A stretch of 64,000 nt of DNA from Anadara kagoshimensis (Eukaryota > Mollusca > Bivalvia > Arcoida > Arcidae): positions 4,847,260 through 4,911,259 of the forward strand of contig CM037863.1 in the NCBI GenBank assembly GCA_021292105.1, read 5' to 3'. Below, piece by piece: positions 36,088-47,885 of the stretch; the first letter of the stretch is position 1; every line of letters begins with the position of its first letter. Under the pieces are notes generated by a model. It ran no database searches and was not told where the DNA came from. It saw only the letters and a list, made by a program, of their open reading frames with translations. The translations under genes were made by a program, and so were the position numbers.

Positions 36088-36735
36088 CCTATACTGGTCT
36101 GTTTTACAAAGACAAATATGTATCATGAAAACAAATGTCCCTACTTAACAAAGAACTTACTTCCTGATATCGCAAAAACCAGCAAAACAAAGCAATATCA
36201 TACACAGATCACGTAATACCAAAATGTCTGTAGTGTCTTTATACTTATTACACAGTTATCTGATTTCTTTTCAGATGAAATTACACATTTTTAGTTTTTT
36301 GAACGGAATTGTGTCTCTTAGCAGATTCAACTAAATTATGCACATAATGATTGTGTGTTGAATCGGAAACACTACCCAATTTGTGTGCCCACTTAATACC
36401 ATATACTACATGTTGAATAACATTAATAAATTTATTTTTGTTCATCAAGTCTGTCAAAAACAAAGCCATGTGAATCGGTTCTGCTGGTATTACTCTCAAA
36501 TTTTCATAACTAACAAAAGTCTTCTATTTGTTAAATGCACTAAAATAGTTCTTAATAGTATTGTCACTTTTTGAGCCAACTAAATGATTAACCATGCTAT
36601 GAGCCAAATCATGTAATCTATCTGAACCTGTTCCATTACAACTGGCCACTGATACATCCTCTAAGATGGAATTGGTAAGACCTAAACCTAAGAACATAAA
36701 TAAAACAATAATAAATAAACATACAAAATGTTATA
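36088..36735 (-). pseudogene. Tyrosine recombinase N-terminal part (E5)
   Basis: The frame 36281-36499 joins MRVIPAEPIHMALFLTDLMN to INVIQHVVYGIKWAHKLGSV and HYVHNLVESAKRHNSVQKT, the longest single-frame stretch of the N-domain's second half in this window. The Arg-box segment is frameshifted, as in E1. Confidence 0.78.
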
Positions 36736-36759
36736 TGTAATGCAACTAAACTGAATTTA

Positions 36760-38540
36760 CTTTTTCTGTCACCATATATACCATTGGTACGTCTACCCTT
36801 GTGTACTCTTTTACATGACAATATTATGATTTCTTTAATAAATGACATAAATACACTGCCATCATGAATTTTAGGCCAATATCGAGCAGATCTCCAAAAT
36901 GGTATAACTCAAGTATCTATAGATTTTCTGCAACTAACGTATCAACAACCCTGCTTATAAGCCTTGGAGGTAGAACCAACCAATTTATTTCATTGGCCTA
37001 AGAATGCATGAAAGCATCAACACCACTTGTTCCTGGGCACCACCATTTTGAATTAAATTTAATACAATTAGTATTATAAGCACTAGCAAATCTATCAAAA
37101 GCATGAGGAACCCAGGCTATAATAAGCATGTTAAATGTGTCATTATTAACACACCAGTCTTCACTATCTGTGAACTAAGCATATCAGCTTTCTTATTGCT
37201 TGACCTAAAACCCCACACTGGGTTAATACTGACCATTTTTAGCTTCACACACATTGTGAATATCTTTTGCTTTTTCTTGAAGCTGAGGCTTCATGCTACC
37301 CTTCTCTATAATACTAACTACACTCTTATTATCAGTATACCACTGAATATACTGTCCTTCCAGACAGTTCTCACATGAAAACAAAATTCTCCTAACCGTC
37401 TCAAATTCTCTCCAAGTAGAACTTTCACTCATTTCTAAGTGTGACCAACTACCAAAAATCTCATATTTCTCATTCTCTACAAAAAAACCATCATAACCTG
37501 TACTTGATACATCAGAATAAACTCTGTAATCAAATTCTGTAAAACAATCATTATACTGACCATTTCATGTTGTGTTATTTTTCAACCAAACCCTCAGCTC
37601 TAATTGGGCTTCTTGGCTAACCATAATAGGTGCATTCCAACTTGCTCTATTAATAATACATTTAAAAAGCTCTCTGCTTTTCAATAACACTAACTTGCCA
37701 ACAGCTGTATGCATAGAAATAATCTGACCAGTCACACAAGCTACATCTCTTACAGGAATGCAAGGATTTTTAGCAATTCTTTCTTACAACAAGGAAATAC
37801 TACTCAAAAGCTTATTACTCTTTGTTCTGTAATATACACTTTACCTTCTATGAAATTCCAAAATAAACCTAGCCAAACTATGACATTACTTGGTGTCCAG
37901 CAACATTTTTCATCTGCTGAGAAAACCACTTTTTCTTAAATCTGAATGACTTTTTAAACAGAATTTTAGGGCTTCATTATAATTTGAATCTCCTCCAATT
38001 CCATCGTCTAAAAACATGACTATTTTGTGTCGTAATGACCTCCAGTAAGTTATCAAACTTCTGATATCTTTTGTGAAAATATAACCTGCCACTGAAATAC
38101 CAAAAGGCAAGACATTGAAAACAAAATACCTATATCCAGTCTGATAATGCCATGCAAAACACAAATAAGTTCTGTGTTCTTCAAAAATTTATATATGGTG
38201 ATAAGCTGATTTTAAATCAAAACCAAAAACAAAATTACCTGCACAAAATATATCCTTTGCTACCTTTGCATCTTTATATTTAAACTTATACTTATATAGT
38301 AATGGGTTAATATGCCTACAATCCAAAACCAACCTGCACTTCGATTTGTCAACAGACACAGTAAGGGGATTTATAGGTTTTGGGGGCTGATTTAAAAAAT
38401 TTCTGAAATACATCCCTTTTTCAACAAATTTTGGATTCATCTGCAACAAATTCAATGCGATTTAACAGCAGATGTATTATGCGGCATAAAATCATAGCCG
38501 CAAAAAGTGGAATAGAATCCAAGACTACAATATTTTGCTC
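36760..38540 (-). pseudogene. Reverse transcriptase-RNase H remnant (E5)
   Basis: Two adjoining frames cover the reverse transcriptase. 38189-38455 has NPLTVSVDKSKCRLVLDCRH and GFDLKSAYHHI (motif A; neighbouring Asp-to-Tyr change after SA). 37910-38164 has VMFLDDGIGGDSNYNE. RNase H 37223-37432 keeps the WYTDNKSVVS motif and the shared KNGQY stop. Confidence 0.82.
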
Positions 38541-39345
38541 CCATTTTCAATGCAATAATAAATGTGCTTTCGTAACCTACCTACAGGGGATATGGTTGTA
38601 TCTTTGAAATTTGTCATCAGAGTCAAACAAACTCTTGACCCCATTAATTAAATCCAAATTACAAATACTTTTCTTATCACTGCCCTCAATGGCAAGGCTT
38701 GCACAAGCAAAACACGGTCCTGCAGAGTCTGAAACTGTACTTGTTGGAGTAATTTGTAGACATCGTGCTGCTGGTGGTCCTCGTCGTGGAACTTCTACCG
38801 TCTAAACTTTAAGGTTGCGTTCGATTCCCTCGCCAGGTGAACTTCCGGGTCTTTCTTGAATTTTCTCATAGCTGCATTCTCTTTCCTGTGAATCTTCTTC
38901 TCATCGTCTGAATCATCAGCTAGAGCATTAATGAATATTCCTCTGCTGTTAACCACCCTAATTGCGAACTATCTACTAATTAATAAGTTCTGACGTTGCT
39001 GTAACAAATTAATACCTTCTGATATCTTATCCTATACTTCAGTAGTTGCATCACGTAAATTAGGGTCTTCCTTTAACAAAGCGTTCATCTCCATTATTTC
39101 TTTTGTATTTTAGAATTAGCTCTGAACTGCACTTCGTTCCCTTTCTTATTAAAATTATATTTATCACTAGTAATTTACTCTCTTTTGGAAACCTGAGCGT
39201 CACTAAGTAAACGAATAATGTCATTTATATGTTGCTGGAAAGAACTCTACTTATTAGACATTAAACTGCCCAGCTTCTTCAACAATCTCGACTGAGAGGT
39301 TTCAATACGTTTATCAATGAAACTAGTCATAGCCGCCTCGTCGAT
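38541..39345 (-). pseudogene. Gag-like protein, start codon and knuckle lost (E5)
   Basis: The initiator region reads TATCGA instead of TATGGA on the minus strand (39340-39345), destroying the ATG used in E1-E4. The knuckle region near 38690-38730 has lost ~25 bp, and with it the HWDMDC half. Coiled-coil and basic segments remain recognisable at DNA level. Confidence 0.7.
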
Positions 39346-39401
39346 ACTAAAATAATAGTCTGACCAGGGTGAAGATCAAGGCGAGAATGACACGTAAGTT
39401 A

Positions 39402-40815
39402 ACTTGTATTTTCTACATTCACTCTAGGAATATTTTTGCAGTATTTATTGTGTAAATGTTCTATATTGGAACAATAATTTCCAAGTGGGTTTAAACAGGT
39501 GTATTACTAAAGCAAGTTTTTTTGGAAAGCTAATACTTGTTCATTTTAACCTATTTAAAGCGGAATTTGTCCGTTGTATTCGAGCTGTTAAATCAAATTC
39601 GACACGCATGATAGGTGTGTTTTTTGCATTTGCACAGACCTTAAAGGCGCAGTTGAAATAGGACGTTTACAATTCAAGAGGCAGAAGTGATTTCGGAAAA
39701 CTTTAATTAATTTAACGGCAGTAAAAGCCTACAATCCATGACAGTAGTCTCTGGTAAGCTGTTTAATTTGTTTATATCGAAGTGTTAAAAAAGTGAAATA
39801 TTTATTTACAGATGTATTTTGTTCTGAGATAGTTTTGTAACATGGACTTTGTACTTTCGGTTTCTTTTTAAATGTGACAAAGATTATTTTTAAATTCTTC
39901 TGTAGTAGGGGTGTCTGGGGTAATACAGAATATGGTTAAAACAATTGACCCATTTTGTTGGGTAGAATAAAAACGGTATTATCTGATTTTGAGTATTATC
40001 GTAGAAACTAGATTTTGGAAATAACCTTGGCTATTTATAAACGAATACGTCACTGCCACTGGATGTGTGTAGTGCGCAAGCTTACACACAATCTACAATA
40101 GCGGACACCGGAAATGCTGATTCATAACAATCTTACATCACTGCAAATATTTAAAACATTAATTTATTGCCTATTAAATTTATGCTAACTAATACATAAA
40201 CCCCATACAGTATTCCCATATATATTTGTTATCTGACACATACTACACAATGCAAGGTGTGTATGACATACAAAGATCAACCAAGTTTAGCACCAACACA
40301 AGTACTAGCTTTCCAAAAAGCTTGCCTGAGTAATCATTTTCTAATATGAGGCCTTGGTGGCTGAGGGGCTTAAAGCGGATCACAGGCTTTTCACTGCTTA
40401 ATGGTCCAATATATCTGTAATGTATTAGTTATTATATATATTGTGTTAAAGTTATGCGAGTTGTTCCCCTTTAACAGTTTAATTGTACTTTTGTAAAATA
40501 CGGGTTCCCCATTAACTGTACTCTTGTATAAAAACACTTTTATGATCATGAACAGTGTGTTCATGTCTTACATTCAGTTGTTTATCTGAACCTGTATGCC
40601 AGGGTTAATCGCTCTAGGCCCGATATATCTTTTTAGATCTCTTTTAAAAATCATCTCCTCTGTACTTACAAGAGATATAACTAGATATACTGACAGGGCA
40701 CCTAGTTTCATATTGCACAAATCGTATCTGTAGGGGCCAAAATATGGAAATGGCAAGGTACTTGATGGGGAATTTAATTGCCAAAATTAATGTATTTTTC
40801 AATATATCATGAACA
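39402..40815 (+). repeat. Composite repeat block S8
   Basis: S copy with the inner inverted-repeat block at ~39508-40331. It has lost most of the M head: ATCTTTTTAGATCT joins directly to TTTAAAAATCATCTCC at ~40640, so the hairpin is gone. A small duplication gives CACTGCCACTGGATGTG near 40050-40070. Confidence 0.72.
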
Positions 40816-41270
40816 CTATAATTTTTTGGTATAGGCATGTATATTAGAATATTGTAGGCATTTCCACAACAATCATTTTGATATATGAACGAGGGTCATA
40901 TGTTTAAAGGTCAAGGTCATAGTTGCGATCTAATACTGAAATTGTTCATTATCTCAAAAAACTATAAACATTTTTGTATAGGCATGTATATTAGAATAGT
41001 GTAGGCATTTGTACAATGATCATTTTGATTTATAGAAAAAGGTTATGGGTTCAAAGGTCCAGGTCACATATGCAAAATAATACCGAAATGGTTAATTATC
41101 TTGAAAACTATTAACTTTTTGTATAGGCATGTATATTAGAATGTTGTAGGTATTGATACAACAGTTATTATGATGTAAAGAAAAAAGTCATTGGTATTTA
41201 TGTTTTCTTTAATTTTATCAGCTAGCCATTAGTTATCAGGTGCGCGTATTAGGCCCATGGGCCTCTTGTT
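40816..41270 (+). repeat. M core with complete right end
   Basis: Three monomers (TATAGGCATGTATATTAGAA at ~40831, 40977 and 41122) followed by the tail CAGCTAGCCATTAGTTATCA, GGTGCGCG and the perfect palindrome AGGCCCATGGGCCT, then CTTGT. The same tail ends the copy at 56539-56845. The tail CAGGTGA(G) is complementary to TCACCTGA of the head, giving subterminal inverted repeats. Confidence 0.75.
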
Positions 41271-42148
41271 TTATATTTTTATATTTATTTTTGAAAAAAT
41301 CAACAAATAAGAATTACAATTGGATTTTTGGTGACCATGTGGTGCAGTAGTTAGCATTTCTGTTCACCACCAACCTAGTGCATAACCACATGTTTACGTG
41401 AGAAGGACACCTGGTTGGATTCACCCTAATCTCCAATTTTCAAAGAAACTCTAAAATCCTGATCAATAAATAGATAGATTGTAAGTGGAAGTTTGTCAAA
41501 TGATGCTAAATTTTATTCAGGTTTTAGTAATTCCTTGGTCAGGATTATGAAATGTTGATCATTTATTATATTTTAATAGGTTTTTCACATGTTTTGATTG
41601 ACAAGACTCAACAGATTTCTGCAAACAAGAATGACATATTTTTTGGGCAGTGTAATGATTTGCTTCTTTGATTATCCCCCACCCTCAGGGGTGAGGGAAT
41701 AAAGTAATACCGCTGTGCGTGTGTGTGTGTGTGTGTGATTGTTCATGAATAATATGGTTTCCATGCATTTGAAAGAAAACAGTATATGGCTGTATACCCA
41801 ATATTTTAGTATATTATCAAGGTTTTAATTATGATGCAATATAGAGACATGCCTGATGCAGTACCTCTGCAGGTGTATTATGAACAGAATTTGTTAGGTA
41901 ATCACGACTGTCCTATCAATTTTGAAGCCCATAATGAAATAATTATGTTTTTGTACATATCAAGATGCTGCTATTTTAAGCGAAACACGAGAGGGGAGAG
42001 AGATTGTTGTTGTAATGTTGTTTAACCTCACATCAAAATTAACAAATTTATAAATGTCTAACGATTACATGTAATCTAAGAACAAGTTTGTGTATGCATG
42101 AGATGTGCAACTTTTGTTGTGTGTTTTGTTCTAGTTCATCTTTAATGT
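41271..42148. other. Gene-free stretch with a SINE-like fragment and (GT)n
   Basis: AT-rich. Besides the tRNA-like fragment at 41330-41430 and a GT run at ~41717-41738, nothing is recognised. The 64-codon open frame at 41831 has no family resemblance. Confidence 0.5.
41330..41430 (+). mobile_element. tRNA-derived SINE-like fragment
   Basis: Exact box A, TGGTGCAGTAG (41340-41350), within TGGTGCAGTAGTTAGCATTT, a common SINE/tRNA start. A weak box B, GGTTGGATTCA, lies at 41413-41423. The two are ~73 bp apart, longer than in an intact tRNA. Confidence 0.5.
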
Positions 42149-42492
42149 TTAGAGACAGTCATTTTCATAAATAACTTTTATACTTTTGAAATTGTTGAAG
42201 CCCAATATTGATATTTTATTTTAAAAACAAAAAGCACATAAAAAAATATTTTTAGCTTTATTTTTACTTTTTCCGTCATTCTCCTACATAGAGAAAATTT
42301 TACATTTTTACTAAAAATTGGCTGTAATATTTTCCCTTGGTGACCCCATATGTATATACTGTAAATCAAGAAATTAATGCGAGCAAGAAATTAATGCGAA
42401 AAATGCGAGACCCGTTTCATCGCATTAATTTGTTGTCGCATTAATTTTCCGATTTCCAAAAGTTCAATGTAAAATTATTTCACAAGAAGAAA

Positions 42493-42675
42493 AGTCACCT
42501 TTAAGGATCCTTAAAGCCCCCTTAAAGACTCATTAAATGGGGCTTTAAGGATCTTTAAGGGGTCTTTAAGGACCTTAAATGTGTCTTTAAGGTCTCTTTA
42601 AGGACATCCTTAAAGATCCTTAATGGAACTGAAATTTTAAGGATCTTTAAGGCGGCTTTAAGGATCTTTAAGGAT
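42493..42675. repeat. Subterminal array of copy B (equivalent to right array of A)
   Basis: CTTTAAGGATCCTTAAAGCC and related motifs, the complement of 19283-19465 with few changes. Confidence 0.75.
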
Positions 42676-42995
42676 TCGTTTAATAAACACAGAAAACAAA
42701 TTTCTTTACATTTTTTTAAATTTTAAATTTATATAAATATGATGTTAAATATAATTATTTAACTTATTATACTCTTACACTGTTTTTATTTTATTTTATT
42801 GTTTTAGTTAAACAAAATTTATTTTATTTTTTTATATTTTTATTTATTTATAAAATTTGTAAAAAAAAAATTTTTTATTTAATCATTTTTCTTTATCAAT
42901 TTATACTAATTTTGGTTGTTTTGCAAGTAGTCCTGAAATCACAAATAAAGAAGAACACGTTATTTAACATTATTTATTACAAATACTTATCTAAT

Positions 42996-43090
42996 TTCGC
43001 TAGCGGCGGGACTTGAACTCACTACCCTTAGTTCCCCAGATTACATCCTTTCCTGACTCTACATCCTTATCCATTAGGCCACGGAAGACA
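42996..43090 (-). pseudogene. tRNA-Arg-like sequence in copy B
   Basis: Minus-strand box A TGGCCTAATGG (43072-43082) and box B AGTTCAAGTCC (43010-43020). Nearly identical to 18871-18961, so both derive from the same element ancestor. Confidence 0.55.
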
Positions 43091-43763
43091 TGCATATACA
43101 TTGTATATTTTTAAACTATATCAGTACCCGGTAGCCTAAGGATCATGTGACTAGCTCTAAATCTTCCAGATTTAATAATAAAATATATAAATAAAATGTT
43201 TTACTCCATTTTAAAAATATTTTATTATTATTATTATCATTATTATTATAGTTTGCTCTTTCATTCTTGAGAGGAATAATTTTTAGGTTAATTTAACTGA
43301 CTTAAGATTTCTGATCAAAGGAAGACGGGCATATCAAATCTTTACCTGTAATACACTTATTTATCTGACTGGCAAACATCACTTTTATAAAGATCAATTA
43401 TCGATCAGATATCCATTCCTATTTGTATAATCTTAATCATACTACTGCTTTTTTATTAAAATATTTCAATAATTCTTGAAATTAAAACAATAATTTTAAG
43501 TAAATTTTATTTAAAATTGTCTTTTATAATTTAGTTACATTTTTGTTGTAATACCAATACTTATTTCCTTGTTTGATAAACAACTATAATATTGTACCAG
43601 CGACATTTAATAATCTATACAAAATGGAAGGACGAGTTTTAATGATAATTTGTTATAATCTTAATCTATCCTTCAAAATCTCGCATTTAACTTAAATGGC
43701 TGTTTTATGAGGGAAACAGTGAGAATGTTAAATAAAATAATTTCAGAAATTAATTCAATTCAC

Positions 43764-43815
<52 letters not shown>

Positions 43816-43929
43816 GGTGCACATGTTAAACATTATAATAATAGTACTCTTTACAAATTTAAACAGTAGAACTAGCGACATTTCCTACTGTTATAAATCT
43901 GGTAAAACTGTTTTAAAAAAATATTACCA

Positions 43930-44080
43930 TTGTCATACTCAAAAGCGGATCCAAGTGAATAGTCACTACCCTTTTTCAAGTTTTGGATCAGACCCGGCCA
44001 GAGACCAAACCCGCGACCTTCCACTTCTGGAGCGGACAGTCGACACTCTACCGAGCTGGCTGCTACCGAAGTGGAAGGTC
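43930..44080 (-). mobile_element. tRNA-derived SINE fragment inside copy B
   Basis: Complement reads AGCTCGGTAGAGTGTCGACT, then TCGCGGGTTTGGTCTCTGGC. Same fragment as 17866-18020 in copy A. A polymorphic GA tract follows at 43767-43810. Confidence 0.55.
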
Positions 44081-44454
44081 TCCTTCCTCCCCACTTTTTC
44101 CACACTTGTTTAAAATTATCTATATGACATCCATCTGAACATTCAAGTTAATTTTATTATATTAATTAAATTATTACATTATTACACTAAATAATCAGTA
44201 TAATGGTGCAACACACAAGAATCCTTTTTACCAGAAAATAGCACTTATCATTTTAGATTTGTTCCATAAAGCCAATAACGGACGGATAGAATAAAAAGTC
44301 AAATGAGATGGAATTTATAAAAACCAATTAAAAATTAAAAAAATGTACAAAAAACGTACAAAAATTGGGACTTTTATATGAAAATAGGACTTTGCGCTAT
44401 AAAAATATACAAAAAGATAATCTTATGTGCTAAAAATGTACCATTCTAATTAGC

Positions 44455-44472
44455 TCTCTCTCTCCCTCTCTC

Positions 44473-44508
<36 letters not shown>

Positions 44509-44633
44509 ATCCTCCCGACTATATTGTAAATAACGTTTTATGGCATTTCTACCAACCTACCATAGATCCAGGAGGGGGAATGAAATGTGTCCCCATATCA
44601 TAATAACTGTCGTCCACAGATCAATGGCTAATG

Positions 44634-44693
<60 letters not shown>

Positions 44694-44815
44694 CTCCCGA
44701 CTATATTGTAAATAACGTTTTATGGCATTTCTACCAACCTACCATAGATCCAGGAGGGGGAATGAAATGTGTCCCCATATCATAATAACTGTCGTCCACA
44801 GATCAATGGCTAATG

Positions 44816-44874
<59 letters not shown>

Positions 44875-45010
44875 TCTCTCTCTCATCCTCCCGACTATCA
44901 TTGTAAATAACGTTTTATGGCATTTCTACCAACCTACCATAGATCCAGGAGGGGGAATGAAATGTGTCCCCATATCATAATAACTGTCGTCCACAGATCA
45001 ATGGCTAATG

Positions 45011-45060
<50 letters not shown>
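44455..45060. repeat. Minisatellite: three ~185-bp units with CT tracts (copy B only)
   Basis: Three near-identical units start at 44509, 44691 and 44885. Each has ~127 bp of unique sequence (CCGACTATATTGTAAATAAC... CAATGGCTAATGTGTAC) followed by a 50-60-bp CT tract. Copy A has only a single GA tract at this point, so the unit arrived or expanded after A and B separated. Confidence 0.85.
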
Positions 45061-45062
<2 letters not shown>

Positions 45063-46356
45063 GCCCTGACCTTGGTCCCAATATTCATTTATGATTAATG
45101 GAATCACTCTTTATGGAATCTGTCCTTGAATAAGAATTATTTTTGAAGTACTGATAACAGCCCAGTTTAAAATTCATGCTTTCTGACAAGACAGAAGTGT
45201 CTTAATTAGTATTACTAATTAACGTCATTTACTAATACTAACTGGGTTCTTTCATGCCTAAGTGATCAGGTAAATAACATTATCACCTAAGACTGGTCAG
45301 CACTACCTGAATTCTTTCATACCTCAGCGAACTGGTACATTACAGAGGTATCATCCTCTGATTGCAATTACCTACCTGTACACGAATTAATTAATCAGTA
45401 CCACTAATTAACTGGTCCATCCACTGGTTGCTTGACAATTTGCGGTAAGCGAGAGGGAAAAAAGTCGGAAAGCAGGGGCAAATGTTGGGGTGCCCCCCTC
45501 CCCGCCCACCTACCTCCATCCCGCTGGATCTGACACTGCATGATTTACCATTTTTGAATTATTTTTAAACAGAACGAAAAAAGTACACGACACTGCAAAT
45601 CCAAATTCTCTCTCCTCTCTCTCTCTTTCTCTCCTAGATATGACAATATTCCAACGTCAGCTGCAGACTGCTAATATCTTTTTGTGTTTGAACAACACCA
45701 TTCGATTTATTTCTGGAGAAAACTTTTTTACTTTTTTCTCAACATAATCAGGATAACGGGATAGCAGAGTATAGAGTTCCATTCCTGTGTCAAGATTATT
45801 TCACTTATATCATTATTTGATTCAATGAATAAGAATTCTAGAATATCCAAGAATGTAAAACCTGAGCGAACTGACAAATTTTCTGAGATTATGGCCTGTC
45901 CCAGTTTAATATTTTGTCAGTTTGTAACAAAATTGTATAGTCTTGTGTAGAGACTTTAAGTTCAAGGATAGTGAAAGAAATCGAAGTGCATTGAGATTAG
46001 AACCAATATTCGACAAGCGAGTTTTCTCACACTAGATTTTCCCTAAAGATGTGAACCAAGACAGTGAGATCAAGATTTTGCTAGTTATATTGAGGCTATC
46101 AGTTCTAGGATTATTAATGAAACGGAAACACACAGAGAACCCCATTTTCGACAAGAAAACAAATTAAAACGATAATTAACTTAAAATAAATGCCGATGAT
46201 ATAAATGTTTTTTCTTTTAATTGTTTCATTATAAATCACAACTTTATTAGCCCGAAATTCGTTAACTTGGATTGCGGACCTATTCTATGATTAGAAAATC
46301 ATGCTTATAGTTTTCGCTTGTGGGAAAAAGTTCCGATAGACAACTCTCAGCTCCGA

Positions 46357-46405
<49 letters not shown>

Positions 46406-46508
46406 AACAACTTGATCAGAGAATACAAGTTATTTTACTGGATCGATCGAGAAATTATTACATGAAGAAGATAGTGCAAATGAATCTACCAGTTTTGTCT
46501 ATGAAATT

Positions 46509-46513
46509 GTGGT

Positions 46514-46584
<71 letters not shown>

Positions 46585-46710
46585 TATGAGTGTTTATTTA
46601 TTTATTTGATTATTTATTTATTATTTATATGATTATTTAAATATTTATTTGATTCTTTATTTATTAATTTATATGATAATTTATTTATTTATTTATTTGA
46701 TTATTTATTT

Positions 46711-46758
<48 letters not shown>

Positions 46759-46914
46759 TATGAATGCACATTTCAAGGTCATGAAATAAGAAATATCAAA
46801 TAATGGTAGTTTAAAAACTGATGATGTACAAGTCTTCGCTCTGCCCTCACTCTCTAACTCTCTCTCTCTCTCTCTCTCTCATATTTCATATACTATTAAA
46901 GTTTTTAAAAATAT

Positions 46915-46968
<54 letters not shown>
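46509..46968. repeat. (TTTA)n arrays in copy B
   Basis: Two TTTA tracts (46509-46765 and 46909-46968) with a CT run between (46860-46880). Open frames here are simple-repeat artefacts. Confidence 0.9.
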
Positions 46969-46969
<1 letters not shown>

Positions 46970-46974
46970 CACAC

Positions 46975-47570
46975 AAATAACAATTGGTAAAAAGTATCTA
47001 AAGTATCCTAACATTACTACTCATGTAGATTAATCATCAGATTCCATTAAAATTCAAATCCATCTAGGTAATTAAAGAGATTAACAACATACGGTAAATT
47101 TTTCAGGTAGAATATACTATCGTCTGGTTAAAATGAGTTTGAATTTGCTTCTGTTATCAATTAGTTAGGTAAGTTGTTGATGAGATACCGGGGAAATGTT
47201 GATGATCATCAATTAGGAACCATGATCTGTTTATTACCTATGGGCATAAATCCATAATGATAAATAGTCAAAACTACACTTTTTTAGTTTAATTAATTAA
47301 TAAATAAATAAATAAATAAATAAATAGGAAGTTGTACATTGAATCAATTTAGAGCTGGTACATAATAATCGGAGCAGTATAGATTATAAATAAAATAAAT
47401 AAATAAATAAATAAATAATTAATTAATAAAAAAAAAAATAATTAATTAATTAATTAATTGATTAATTAATTAATTACTTTGAAAACAATCATGAAATTTT
47501 ATCACCGGACATTTATTTTTAATCGCGTTTTTCTCCAATTATTTTTGTGTAATATATACCAAATAAACAA

Positions 47571-47606
<36 letters not shown>

Positions 47607-47635
47607 AAATAAATAAATAATGGTGCATCCTTAGC
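46975..47635. repeat. Extra AT-rich block in copy B with AAAT and TTAA runs
   Basis: Absent from copy A, where TTTTCAACCACCCTG is close to AAACTTTAATAAG. Contains AAAT runs at ~47299-47325, 47383-47417 and 47566-47620, and TTAA at ~47437-47476. Nothing coding. Confidence 0.7.
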
Positions 47636-47694
47636 CAATTCAGGGTGGTTGAAAATACACCATTATATCGTTTAAATACATGTGTATGTCAGGG

Positions 47695-47885
47695 TGATCC
47701 TTAAAGATCCTTAAAGCCGCATTAAAGATCCTTAAAATTTCAGTTCCATTAAGGATCTGTAAGGAAGCCTTAAAGATCCTTAAAGAAGATGGTGGTCCTT
47801 AAAGGGGTCTATAAGGAGGCTTTAAGGATCTTTAAGGACATCTTTAAGGATCTTTAAGGATTCCTTAAAGACCCTTAAAGGAGGG
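47695..47885. repeat. Subterminal array of copy B (equivalent to left array of A)
   Basis: Complement of 15370-15565, ending AAAGGAGGGAGTTGGTCTTG at the tip. Confidence 0.75.

Larger units (their letters stand above)
36088..39401 (-). mobile_element. DIRS/PAT-like retrotransposon remnant E5
   Basis: Second member of the E4-S7-E5 tandem pair; left ends are 4925 bp apart. It carries more private substitutions on its right half than E4, including loss of the gag start codon (ATG to ATC at 39343) and damage to the knuckle, while the RNase H part is almost identical to E4. This mosaic divergence hints at gene conversion. Confidence 0.85.
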
